Of a stretch of 60,879 nt of DNA, positions 50,732-58,382 are shown piece after piece. The stretch covers positions 1 to 60,879 of the forward strand of contig JACRBX010000014.1 of the NCBI GenBank assembly GCA_016219225.1, written 5' to 3'. Source of the DNA: Deltaproteobacteria bacterium (lineage in GTDB: Bacteria; Desulfobacterota; RBG-13-43-22). The notes beneath the pieces are model-generated. The model was not told the origin of the DNA and ran no database searches. It saw only the letters and a program-made list of their open reading frames with translations. The translations under genes and the position numbers were made by a program. Position 1 is the stretch's first letter. The number at the start of each line of letters is the position of its first letter.

Positions 50732-50760
50732 GGCCAACACACAACATAAAGGAGCGTCGA

Positions 50761-51774
50761 ATGCCAATAGACATCAAGAAAGATGATTACTTTAAGATCG
50801 ATCCTGAAGCCCATCTGGTCGGCGAAAGTGCGCCTTTTGAATACTTCCCGGGTGTCCATTTGTGGTGGAATTCAATTGCGGCTATCAAACGGCCCATGAT
50901 GCTCGGACTACCGAAGTCATTCCTGGAGAGCGTTGAAACGCAGGAACTGCAAAAAGATGCCGATCCGGCCTCGCTTCTTAAAGCGATGGATAAGTATGGT
51001 GTCGATATCGCCTGTCTGCTGCCCGAGTCAATGATGGACACAACCGGATATACCGGAAGGTTCTGCAGTAACGGAGAAATGGCGAAAGTGGTCGAGGCCA
51101 ACCCGGACCGTTTCATGTACCAGCCGAACCTCTCCCCGATCAAATTCAAAGGCGTCAAGAACACCATCTGGGAGCTCGAATACTGGGTCAAGGAGAAAGG
51201 GGCCAAGATTTTCAAATTCTACCCTCCTGAAGACACCTGCATAAACGATCCCGATCTCTGGCCCTTCTACCGTAAGGCAGAGGAGTTGGACATTGTGCTC
51301 GATATCCATACGGGATTCGGCTGGTGCGCGCCTGGGAAATTCAGTAATGGTCTCCCTATGTATCTGGACGATGTCGCTCGCGACTTTCCGCGGCTGAAAA
51401 TAGTGGCCTTCCACATGGGGTATCCTCAGTGTGATGATCTCAATATGGTAGCCATGGCCCACAAGAATGTTTATGTCTGCATCAGCCTTGTGGTCACCTG
51501 GGCCTTATCCTCCCCGCGCAAGTTTGCCAAGATGCTCGGTGAAGCCCTGCGCTGGGTCGGTCCCGATAAAATCATTTGGGGCAGTGATGATCCGGCCCTG
51601 CATATACAAATGGCCTGTTCGGTTCGGGGGTTCCGGGACTTTCAGATGCCCCAGGACCTTCAAGAGCAGTACGGATATCCTGAGGTAACCGATGAAGACA
51701 AAAGGAAGATCTTCGGGGAAAACCTGGCCGGTCTTTTGGGCATCGATATCAGCCGAAGAAGGGTGGCCTTGTGA
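50761..51774 (+). CDS. Amidohydrolase family 2 (ACMSD-like) protein
   Basis: This 337-aa TIM-barrel hydrolase/decarboxylase of the amidohydrolase-2 group shows VLDIHTGFGW, VAFHMGYPQCDD and IWGSDDPALH for the metal and catalytic His/Asp positions. The N-terminal HxH motif of canonical members is not obvious (IDPEAHLVG instead), so metal ligation may be altered. Family reactions include decarboxylation and ring-opening hydrolysis. RBS AAAGGAG precedes ATG. Its place between a flavin reductase and an acyl-CoA ligase suggests hydrolysis or decarboxylation in the same pathway. Confidence 0.82.
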   Translation: MPIDIKKDDYFKIDPEAHLVGESAPFEYFPGVHLWWNSIAAIKRPMMLGLPKSFLESVETQELQKDADPASLLKAMDKYGVDIACLLPESMMDTTGYTGRFCSNGEMAKVVEANPDRFMYQPNLSPIKFKGVKNTIWELEYWVKEKGAKIFKFYPPEDTCINDPDLWPFYRKAEELDIVLDIHTGFGWCAPGKFSNGLPMYLDDVARDFPRLKIVAFHMGYPQCDDLNMVAMAHKNVYVCISLVVTWALSSPRKFAKMLGEALRWVGPDKIIWGSDDPALHIQMACSVRGFRDFQMPQDLQEQYGYPEVTDEDKRKIFGENLAGLLGIDISRRRVAL

Positions 51775-51799
51775 TCAGGTTTAGTTCGAAAATAGCATT

Positions 51800-51830
51800 C
51801 AGGGGTCAGGGGCCGGGGGCCGGGGATCGG
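51800..51830. repeat. 7-bp-period array (CAGGGGT type)
   Basis: Four units: CAGGGGT, CAGGGGC, CGGGGGC and CGGGGAT. Confidence 0.7.
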
Positions 51831-51838
51831 CGAAAGAC

Positions 51839-51883
51839 ATTTTCATGCTTCGTTATTGTCCGCATTAAGCGGGTATAAGGATT
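51839..51883 (+). promoter_or_regulatory. Recurrent hairpin leader element, copy F
   Basis: ATTTTCATGCTTCGTTATTG is followed by CCGCATTAAGCGGG. The ATAAGGA inside it serves as RBS for the start at 51888. Confidence 0.5.
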
Positions 51884-51887
51884 TGAT

Positions 51888-53420
51888 ATGTACACTTTGG
51901 GAGATATACCACGGAAAGGAAGTGCCCTGTATCGGGATAAGGTGGCCCTGGTATTTGAAGGCATCAATCTTACCTTTAAGGAATTGGACGACCGGGTCAA
52001 CCGTCTGGCCAATGCCCTGATGGACCTTGGACTTAAAAAAGGCGGCCGCGTTACCGTATTGGCCGAGAATACCCATAAATATATGGAGATTTACTTTGCC
52101 GCGGCCAAGCTTGGGGCGAGCGTTACGCCTCTCAATTTCAGGCTGTCTGACAAAGAGATTGATTATATCGGCAATAATTGTGAGGCCACCATCTATTTTG
52201 CCGGGGACGGATATGAAGAACGGTCCCTCGGGTTTAAGCAGAACCTGAAAAATATCAGGCAGTGGATATCCCTAGATAAAATAAATAATGGATTCATGTA
52301 TTATGAGGACCTTCTCCGGAATGCCTCGGAAGAAGAGCCGATGGTGGAGGTGGATGAAAATGATCTGGCCATCCTCATGTACACCGGAGGAACTACAGGC
52401 CTTCCCAAGGGGGTCATGCTTTCGCACCGGAACATCATGACGTCCATGTACGGGATGATCATCGGTTTTTCCTTCACGAGGAACGATTCCACCTGTTTTA
52501 TGCTTCCCTTGTTCCATATTGCCTTGTGGCCTGTCCTCAGTTTGCTCATGGTTGGCGGGAAGTCGGTCATCCTCCGTCGACCGGACATCGGGGAGATCCT
52601 GAGGTCGATTCACCAGGAGAGATGCACCCATATTAATATGGTGCCCACGCTTTTGAACTGGCTCATTGATGATCCCCGGATCGATGAATTCGACCTGTCC
52701 AGTCTGCGTCTCATAGGCTATGCGGGGAGCCCGATAGCCATAGAAGTATTGAAAAAAGGGATCGCCAGGTTTGGCAGCATTTTTACCCAGGGATATGGAT
52801 TGACGGAAGCCGCTCCCATTGTTTCCGTCCTGTTCAAGGAAGATCATTGGGTCGATGGTCCGGGGGTGAAGCTCCTTTCCAGTGTGGGCAAAGTCGGTCT
52901 CCCGGTGGAAGCCCGGATTGTGGATGAGGAGGATCGGCCGTTACAACCCGGCGAACCGGGAGAGGTGGTCGTACGGGGTAAAAATGTGATGATGGGTTAC
53001 TGGAAAAACCCCGAGATGACTGATTCAGCCCTACGCGGCGGCTGGCTCCATACGGGGGACGTGGGAACCATCGATGGGGACGGTTACATCTATTTGTTGG
53101 ACCGGAAAGCCGACATGATTATCACCGGAGGGGAAAACGTCTACCCCAAGGAGACCGAAGACGCCCTTTACGAGCATCCGGCCGTCAGGGAATGCGCCGT
53201 GGTCGCCGCCCCCGATGAGCGCTGGGGAGAGAAGGTACAGGCGGTGGTTGTTTTGAAGACCGGCCTGACGGCTACCGAAGCAGAATTGATCCATCATTGC
53301 AAGACCAGGCTGGCAGGATACAAATGCCCGAAAAATATCGTCTTCTGGGATGAATTGCCTAAAACTCCCGTGGGGAAGATATTGAGGCGGGAAGTGAGGA
53401 AGCACTTCGCAGACCTATAG
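51888..53420 (+). CDS. AMP-forming acyl-CoA ligase
   Basis: This 510-aa ANL-family ligase has LMYTGGTTGLPKGVMLSH, QGYGLTEAAP, GWLHTGDVGTIDGDGYIYLLDR and the C-terminal lysine motif PKTPVGKILRREV. It is the second acid-activating enzyme in the window and shorter than the one at 5359. RBS ATAAGGA is part of the leader element. An MFS permease gene follows 70 nt on, so import and activation of a substrate are probably coupled. Confidence 0.92.
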   Translation: MYTLGDIPRKGSALYRDKVALVFEGINLTFKELDDRVNRLANALMDLGLKKGGRVTVLAENTHKYMEIYFAAAKLGASVTPLNFRLSDKEIDYIGNNCEATIYFAGDGYEERSLGFKQNLKNIRQWISLDKINNGFMYYEDLLRNASEEEPMVEVDENDLAILMYTGGTTGLPKGVMLSHRNIMTSMYGMIIGFSFTRNDSTCFMLPLFHIALWPVLSLLMVGGKSVILRRPDIGEILRSIHQERCTHINMVPTLLNWLIDDPRIDEFDLSSLRLIGYAGSPIAIEVLKKGIARFGSIFTQGYGLTEAAPIVSVLFKEDHWVDGPGVKLLSSVGKVGLPVEARIVDEEDRPLQPGEPGEVVVRGKNVMMGYWKNPEMTDSALRGGWLHTGDVGTIDGDGYIYLLDRKADMIITGGENVYPKETEDALYEHPAVRECAVVAAPDERWGEKVQAVVVLKTGLTATEAELIHHCKTRLAGYKCPKNIVFWDELPKTPVGKILRREVRKHFADL

Positions 53421-53490
53421 GGTCGTCAGCCATCGGCTTGACCCATTGGCAAAATCCTTTACCGGAGAACTGTAAAAAGGGAGTCAGAGA

Positions 53491-54783
53491 ATGAACAGCA
53501 CTATTCAGTATCCAAGATTTCGTTGGTTTGCCCTGATCACCATGGTAGTAGGAGTTGTTGCACAATCGATAATCATGATTGCACCTGCGCCACTAATCGG
53601 CGAGGTAGCGAAATATCTTGGCCGTGAGTTGGGAATGGTAACATTTACGGTAATGGGTTTATGGACCGTGACGGTCTGCCTGGGAGGCATAGCCGGCGGA
53701 GCCATTGTTGACAAAGTAGGTGTGGCAAAAGTCTATTTTGTTTGTTCCATCTTTTTGATCGTGTCAGCGGTTTTTATTCCATTTGCCGGCAAGAATCTGG
53801 GTGCAATAATTCTGCTCAGGCTGATCGGAGGGGCCGCTACCGGACCGATTCTCACGACTATATCCCGCCTGACAGCGGAATGGTTCCCATCCGAGCAGCG
53901 CCCGATTATCACCGGTTTTCAGGGAATGGCTTTTGCGTTGGGAGTATTAATAGGCTTCGGCTTGGCCCCCGCAGTTTATACCTCAACTGAAAGCTGGCCC
54001 ATGACGATGGTTTATATGGCCGTTCCGGCCGGTATCTTTTTGATTTTATCATTAGTGATGGTCTTTGGACCTAAGGCCCCGGAGGTGATATTGGAAGAGC
54101 ATGAGGATCGACAGGCGGGCGACCGGGATTTCAAACTGGCGCTAAAGGATCCCGTCATATACCTCATGGTGGCCTATGTTTTTTTGTTTAACTGGTTGAC
54201 CCAGGCAGTCAATGACCTGACTCCGGGCTATTTTGCGCTAGCGGCCCCGGTAGGTGTGGGTTTTGGAATCACGGTTGCCGGCCAATTGATGATGATGTTT
54301 CTGGCCATGTATATGATTGGTTCACTCGTCAGCGGTTGGTTGAATCGCTATGTATACCGCCGAAGCACCAGGCTGCAGGTTATGTTTGCCTTTATTCTCA
54401 GTGGAATCTACTTCTTCGTCAAGTTCTCGGGCGTGACCGGGTCAGGGCCTAATCCGTTGCTGCTGGTTATTATGGCTATAACGGCCTTCTTCATGGGCCA
54501 GGGTATTCCCACGATAATGGGATTTATTGCCAAAAATTATCCGGAGCATATTACCGGTAGAGTGGGCGGCATGTCGATGGGCCTCGGTCTGATCGGTGGT
54601 GTCGTGGGCATAGGATTCGGTTCATCCGCCCTTACCAAAACCGGAACCTACCACGCCTCGATCCTGATCGTCACGATCGTCGCGGTCATAGGGTTCGTTG
54701 TGGCCTGGTGGTTAAGAAAGCCCGGGATTTTTGAGCAAAGTATGTCTGATGAACAGGCGGGGGAGGGCCCAGGCTCTGCATGA
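53491..54783 (+). CDS. MFS-family transporter
   Basis: A 430-aa polytopic protein with about 12 membrane segments. The loop after helix 2 has GGAIVDKVGVAKVY, the MFS GX3DK-type motif, and LRLIGGAATGPILTTISRL follows, as in OFA- or oxalate/organic-anion-like permeases. It is the last intact plus-strand gene of its block. The substrate is likely the acid activated by the adjacent ligase. Direction of transport cannot be read. Confidence 0.88.
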   Translation: MNSTIQYPRFRWFALITMVVGVVAQSIIMIAPAPLIGEVAKYLGRELGMVTFTVMGLWTVTVCLGGIAGGAIVDKVGVAKVYFVCSIFLIVSAVFIPFAGKNLGAIILLRLIGGAATGPILTTISRLTAEWFPSEQRPIITGFQGMAFALGVLIGFGLAPAVYTSTESWPMTMVYMAVPAGIFLILSLVMVFGPKAPEVILEEHEDRQAGDRDFKLALKDPVIYLMVAYVFLFNWLTQAVNDLTPGYFALAAPVGVGFGITVAGQLMMMFLAMYMIGSLVSGWLNRYVYRRSTRLQVMFAFILSGIYFFVKFSGVTGSGPNPLLLVIMAITAFFMGQGIPTIMGFIAKNYPEHITGRVGGMSMGLGLIGGVVGIGFGSSALTKTGTYHASILIVTIVAVIGFVVAWWLRKPGIFEQSMSDEQAGEGPGSA

Positions 54784-54892
54784 GCTGCAGCCGAAGTTGA
54801 CCAAACCCCGGCCTCCTTCAGTCCGAGTCTATGGAGGATGATCTCTTCCGGGGACACAAACAAAAATTGCCCGCTCATTTATTGGCTTATTT

Positions 54893-55060
54893 TCAAAGGT
54901 CGTTGGTTAATAACCAGAAAGAAATGGGGATGGCGGTTATGACAGTGAACAGAAAGGAGGTTTTACCGCTTCGTCTCACCCCGATCAAGGCAATGATTTT
55001 TCTAAAAGACAAGGGCGCTTCGATATCCCGGTCAAAAAATTCCGGGAGAGGCAAAGGAGG
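54893..55060 (-). pseudogene. Relic of an AAA ATPase (AAA_14/DUF4143-type N-terminus)
   Basis: On the minus strand this reads PEFFDRDIEAPLSFRKII followed by a P-loop, IGVRRSGKTSFLF. This matches the start of the ATPase family of toxin-antitoxin-like DUF4143 proteins. It stops at an in-frame stop about 25 residues after the P-loop, where intact members continue for over 350 aa. It also lacks a believable start and abuts the regulator relic at 55065. It is a short relic left between two other genes. Confidence 0.55.
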
Positions 55061-55064
55061 ATGA

Positions 55065-55256
55065 TTATTGCAAGAGACCGTTTTCAATGATGCTGAGAAT
55101 GGTTTCATTGACCTCCTCTGTAGAGTAGGCCCCTTGGGTGATCAATGAGGCATTGTACTGCCCCATACCCATGAGAAAATATCCGGCCCCCGAACTGTCG
55201 ATTTCCTTCCGAACGCGGCCCTCTTTTTTAAGATATTCAAGTCCCCGGATTAAGGG
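55065..55256 (-). pseudogene. Truncated regulator: C-terminal ~64 codons of a third TetR-type paralogue
   Basis: Minus-strand translation begins right after the stop of the intact regulator at 55257, in the same frame. It reads PLIRGLEYLKKEGRVRKEID, then GYFLMGMGQYN, SLITQGAYS and IENGLLQ before a stop at 55065. This parallels the C-terminus of the intact protein (PMVREIEYLQKQGRFRRDID ... GYYLMGIGEYGAYLANQGT ... LYGLLK). The first ~220 codons of this paralogue are missing. A deletion between tandem regulator genes explains it. Confidence 0.75.
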
Positions 55257-56099
55257 TTATTTCAGAAGACCGTATAAAATGAAATCATTCGCCATTTCTC
55301 GGATTTTATCAGGTTCAGCGGGGGCGGTTCCCTGGTTGGCTAAATAAGCCCCATATTCTCCGATCCCCATCAGATAATATCCGGCCAGTTGGGGATCGAT
55401 GTCACGGCGAAAACGACCTTGTTTCTGCAGATACTCGATTTCCCGGACCATTGGGTGGATCATCTGCCGGAGGAGGGCTTTAAATTTGTCTTTGAAGGCC
55501 TGGTTTTCGCCGACGGCAAGTCCTCTGACCAAATTCATCATTTCAATCCATTTCGGATAAGAGGTATAGAAACCCTTTCCCAGTTTTTCAATCCGTCGGA
55601 GTCTGTCTTCCTCATCCTTAATTTCTTGCCAGACGTTATTGTACATATCATGAAAGATGCGGTCCGCACACTCCATGAACAGTTCTTCTTTGTTCTTAAA
55701 ATGGAGATAAAAGGTCTCTTTGCTCATGCGGGCCTGGTGGGCGATATCGGCTATGCTTGTATTCGCATAGCCTTTTTGGAGAAAAAGTTCGATGGCAGAC
55801 GAAATGATTTCCTGATGCCTGTCGTAGGTGCTGATATCTTCCCTGGGATCTTCAGAGAAATACATTTTCCTCTTGATCTCCTCTTTGATCACCTTCAGAG
55901 ATTTGTGCTCCTTAAATTGTTTTTTTTTGATCAGCAGTATGGCCTTAAGGTGCGCCTTCGAATAGTAAGCCCTGGTCTTTCCCGTTTTTATCGGTGCCGG
56001 CAACAGGCCCTCGACGATATAGTACATTATGGTGGAGGCGGGCAGGTCGGCGGCCGCAGAAAGTTCGGATATTTTCATCAGATTTTTATGTTCCTTCAT
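55257..56099 (-). CDS. MerR-TetR fusion regulator 2
   Basis: This 280-aa protein carries two different DNA-binding modules. Residues about 8-77 form a MerR-type winged helix (MKISELSAAADLPASTIMYY, IVEGLLPAPIKTGKTRAYYS). Residues about 92-141 are a TetR helix-turn-helix (NTSIADIAHQARMSKETFYL, HFKNKEELFMECADRIF). A helical TetR ligand domain follows. It overlaps the upstream paralogue by 4 nt (ATGA) and is translated with it. It probably regulates the divergent YCF48-MMPL operon. Fusion of MerR and TetR domains is not a common arrangement. Confidence 0.85.
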   Translation of the reverse strand: MKEHKNLMKISELSAAADLPASTIMYYIVEGLLPAPIKTGKTRAYYSKAHLKAILLIKKKQFKEHKSLKVIKEEIKRKMYFSEDPREDISTYDRHQEIISSAIELFLQKGYANTSIADIAHQARMSKETFYLHFKNKEELFMECADRIFHDMYNNVWQEIKDEEDRLRRIEKLGKGFYTSYPKWIEMMNLVRGLAVGENQAFKDKFKALLRQMIHPMVREIEYLQKQGRFRRDIDPQLAGYYLMGIGEYGAYLANQGTAPAEPDKIREMANDFILYGLLK

Positions 56100-56941
56100 T
56101 TCCTCGTCCTATCCTTTAAAAAACCGTTTAAATTCATGTCCCAGGCTTTACGCATGATTTCGCCAACTTCCGCTTTATTCTCTTCAGAGTAGTATAAAAA
56201 ATATTCCGCTGAACCCATTATCATATAGGCCAAAAAACGACTGTCCATTGTTCGAATCTGCCCTTGTTGCATAGCTTTTTCCAGGTCTTCCCGAAGGGGC
56301 TCAGTAAGGTTCCTTATGACCTCATCCAGTTTTTCTTTTACATGTTTGTCTCCCCGGACGGCAGCACCGCGGATGAGATTGAGCATCTCCAACACATGCT
56401 GTTGGTGTTGCCCAAAGAATTTACCGCGCATCTGGAGTTTTTTGATGGGGTCGGTTTCCTCTTGGATTTCGGGTATATTTTCGCCGATCTCTCGAAATAT
56501 ACTGTCGGCGCATTCAATGAAGAGGTCCTCCTTATTTCGAAAATATTGATAAAAGGTCCCCTTACTGATACCGGCCCGGGCCGGTATATCAGAAATTTTT
56601 GTCCCCCCATAGCCTTTTTCCCGGAAGAGCTTAACCGAAGTCTTTATGATTTGTTCCTTTTTGGCGGTATTGATGGTGATATTTTCCTCTACCGGTTGTA
56701 TATTAGTCCCCTTTTCCCTGACAATCTCCTTTATGGCTTCGAGGGGTAGCCCCTCTTCTTTCAATTTCTGGACCTCCAGGAGGGCATTGAGGTGGTCTTC
56801 TGTATAATAGGCCATGGTCTTGCTCGTTTTCAGCGGCTTGGGCAGTAATCCTTCCCGTAAATAAAATCGGATGGCGGTAATTGATGTCCCGGCATAGGCG
56901 CTGAGCTCTGATATTTTCATATGTTTCGGGAGTTTGTTCAT
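56096..56941 (-). CDS. MerR-TetR fusion regulator 1
   Basis: The 281-aa product has a MerR-type helix-turn-helix at about residues 8-77 (MKISELSAYAGTSITAIRFY, LREGLLPKPLKTSKTMAYYT) and a TetR one at about 95-141 (GGTKISDIPARAGISKGTFY). It ends with a TetR-type helical domain (GSAEYFLYYSEENKAEV). It is a clear paralogue of the following gene. AAAGAAAGGA lies upstream of the ATG. Promoters at 57102-57151 diverge to it and to the YCF48-MMPL operon, which it probably represses. Confidence 0.85.
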   Translation of the reverse strand: MNKLPKHMKISELSAYAGTSITAIRFYLREGLLPKPLKTSKTMAYYTEDHLNALLEVQKLKEEGLPLEAIKEIVREKGTNIQPVEENITINTAKKEQIIKTSVKLFREKGYGGTKISDIPARAGISKGTFYQYFRNKEDLFIECADSIFREIGENIPEIQEETDPIKKLQMRGKFFGQHQQHVLEMLNLIRGAAVRGDKHVKEKLDEVIRNLTEPLREDLEKAMQQGQIRTMDSRFLAYMIMGSAEYFLYYSEENKAEVGEIMRKAWDMNLNGFLKDRTRK

Positions 56942-57101
56942 AGGTTCTAATCCTTTCTTTCCTTACAATCCTTTATAAGGCCGAAGGGGTGTTTAATCAA
57001 GGTAAATCGTATTTTAACCATTCCGGTTTACAGCCTTCAAATTCTCCTGGTTTTTTAATTTTATCTGTCATTTCATGGCTTAATCTAACTTTACCTTTTT
57101 T

Positions 57102-57129
57102 ATATTACTGGAAAAATTTTTCTTGACAA
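57102..57129 (-). promoter_or_regulatory. Promoter of the MerR-TetR pair
   Basis: On the minus strand: TTGTCA (complement of 57124-57129), a 16-bp spacer and TAATAT. The -35 box overlaps that of the plus-strand promoter. Confidence 0.45.
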
Positions 57130-57151
57130 GTTAAAAAAATAGAAATATAAA
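57123..57151 (+). promoter_or_regulatory. Strong sigma-70 promoter of the second YCF48-MMPL operon
   Basis: TTGACA at 57123-57128, an exact 17-bp spacer, then TATAAA at 57146-57151. Expected start near 57159, leaving a leader of ~195 nt. Confidence 0.75.
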
Positions 57152-57158
57152 CTAAAGA

Positions 57159-57173
57159 ACAGAACGGTACTGT
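57159..57173. promoter_or_regulatory. Operator candidate at the YCF48-MMPL start site
   Basis: ACAGAACGGTACTGT, an imperfect palindrome (ACAG ... CTGT arms), lies exactly at the predicted start of transcription. It could be bound by one of the MerR-TetR regulators. Confidence 0.45.
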
Positions 57174-57353
57174 ATTATAAAAAATTTTAATACCTCAGCC
57201 CGAACAGATAAGGAAGAAAATACATACGCAAAGGGAAAATCGCCATTATCGGTATAGAAAAACGGGCGTCCTTTGTAAGGGCGAACCACTCGATAAATGA
57301 TTTTCTCCTCTTCAAAATTCGCCTGGAACTTAGGCAAGAAAGGCCTGGTCGTG

Positions 57354-58379
57354 ATGATGTATAGCCTAAAACGGTTACTGGCACCGATTGCTTTATTAGT
57401 CTGTTTTTCCTGGACAGCCGGATGCAACCAGAACCAGAAGCTTAATGCCGTACCGGCGCGGGTTATGGGCAGTGTCCCACCCATCACCTTCGGCGACAAA
57501 TTCTATGACGTAGCCGTGCCCGATAAGGAGCATATCTGGTCTGTGGGCTACTTTGGGACCGTTACCCATTCATCGGACGGGGGCAAGATGTGGTCCCGAC
57601 AACAGGCCGGTACGACCCAGTCTTTAACGAGTGTATCTTTTGTAAACGATAAAGAAGGCTGGATCGTGGGCGATCAGGGGACCATTCTCCATACCCAGAA
57701 CGGGGGCCTTAATTGGGCGAAACAAAAAAGCCCCGTGATCGACCAGAAACTGCTCAAAGTTCAATTCCTCACTGACAAGGAGGGATTTGCAGTGGGTACC
57801 TTCGGGACAATACTTCATACGGCGGACGGCGGCGGCACCTGGGAAAAGCAGCCTTTCCAGGAAGATGTGATTTTAAATGACCTGGTATTCCTGAACTCAC
57901 GGGAAGGCTGGATCAGCGGTGAATTTGAAACCATCCTCCATACGATAGATGGTGGGAAGACCTTTCAGAAACAACGGGGCGGTGAATTGGGCAAACTCTT
58001 CGGCATCGCCTTTCATGATGATAGGCAGGGCGTGGCCGTGGGTACGGCCGGAAAGATCCTGGTTACTTCGGATGGCGGCCGGAGATGGAAACCGGTCAAG
58101 AGCAATACGGAAGATACCCTGCTTAAGGTTCGATTCTTCGGTTCCAGGCTTTTGGCCGTCGGTTTAAGGGGGGCGGTGCTTCAATCCGCCGATCAGGGCC
58201 GGACCTGGACGGCCCCGAGTATCCCCGGCCACTATTCCTGGCTTTCAGGCCTGGCCTTTACCGACGGGGTCGGGTTTCTGGTGGGCAATGAAGGGAAAAT
58301 CCTGGCCTCCAGGGATAACGGCCAAACCTGGACCCGACTCGGCCTGTCTCCCTTTATGGGCGTCGGAAAAAAGGAGTAA
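57354..58379 (+). CDS. YCF48-like beta-propeller lipoprotein, copy 2
   Basis: This is a paralogue of the protein at 40747, with 341 aa from ATG 57354 (or the next ATG at 57357). The signal MMYSLKRLLAPIALLVCF ends at a lipobox-like WTAGC. Repeats again carry SSDGGKMWSRQ, LHTQNGGLNWAKQ, LHTADGGGTWEKQ and VTSDGGRRWK. PPITFGDKFYDVA is conserved with copy 1. It is 3 nt before the MMPL gene, as in copy 1. RNA from the promoter at 57123 would give a ~195-nt leader; no clear RBS is visible (AAAGG at a long spacing). Confidence 0.87.
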   Translation: MMYSLKRLLAPIALLVCFSWTAGCNQNQKLNAVPARVMGSVPPITFGDKFYDVAVPDKEHIWSVGYFGTVTHSSDGGKMWSRQQAGTTQSLTSVSFVNDKEGWIVGDQGTILHTQNGGLNWAKQKSPVIDQKLLKVQFLTDKEGFAVGTFGTILHTADGGGTWEKQPFQEDVILNDLVFLNSREGWISGEFETILHTIDGGKTFQKQRGGELGKLFGIAFHDDRQGVAVGTAGKILVTSDGGRRWKPVKSNTEDTLLKVRFFGSRLLAVGLRGAVLQSADQGRTWTAPSIPGHYSWLSGLAFTDGVGFLVGNEGKILASRDNGQTWTRLGLSPFMGVGKKE

Positions 58380-58382
58380 GTC

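Larger units (their letters stand above)
56942..57353. other. 412-bp divergent promoter region with a tiny ORF
   Basis: It holds overlapping divergent promoters and an operator candidate (57102-57173). A minus-strand 24-codon frame at 57071-56997 encodes PGEFEGCKPEWLKYDLP-like sequence that resembles no family I know and lacks an RBS. The rest is the leader of the YCF48 gene. Confidence 0.55.

Noticed and set aside
54831-55064. Plus-strand 77-codon ORF after the MFS gene
   Set aside because: It matches no family and lies opposite the ATPase and regulator relics on the minus strand.
56997-57071. 24-codon minus-strand ORF as a leader peptide of the MerR-TetR operon
   Set aside because: No RBS is visible and no family resemblance was found; it may be chance or a relic, so it is only mentioned in the region note.
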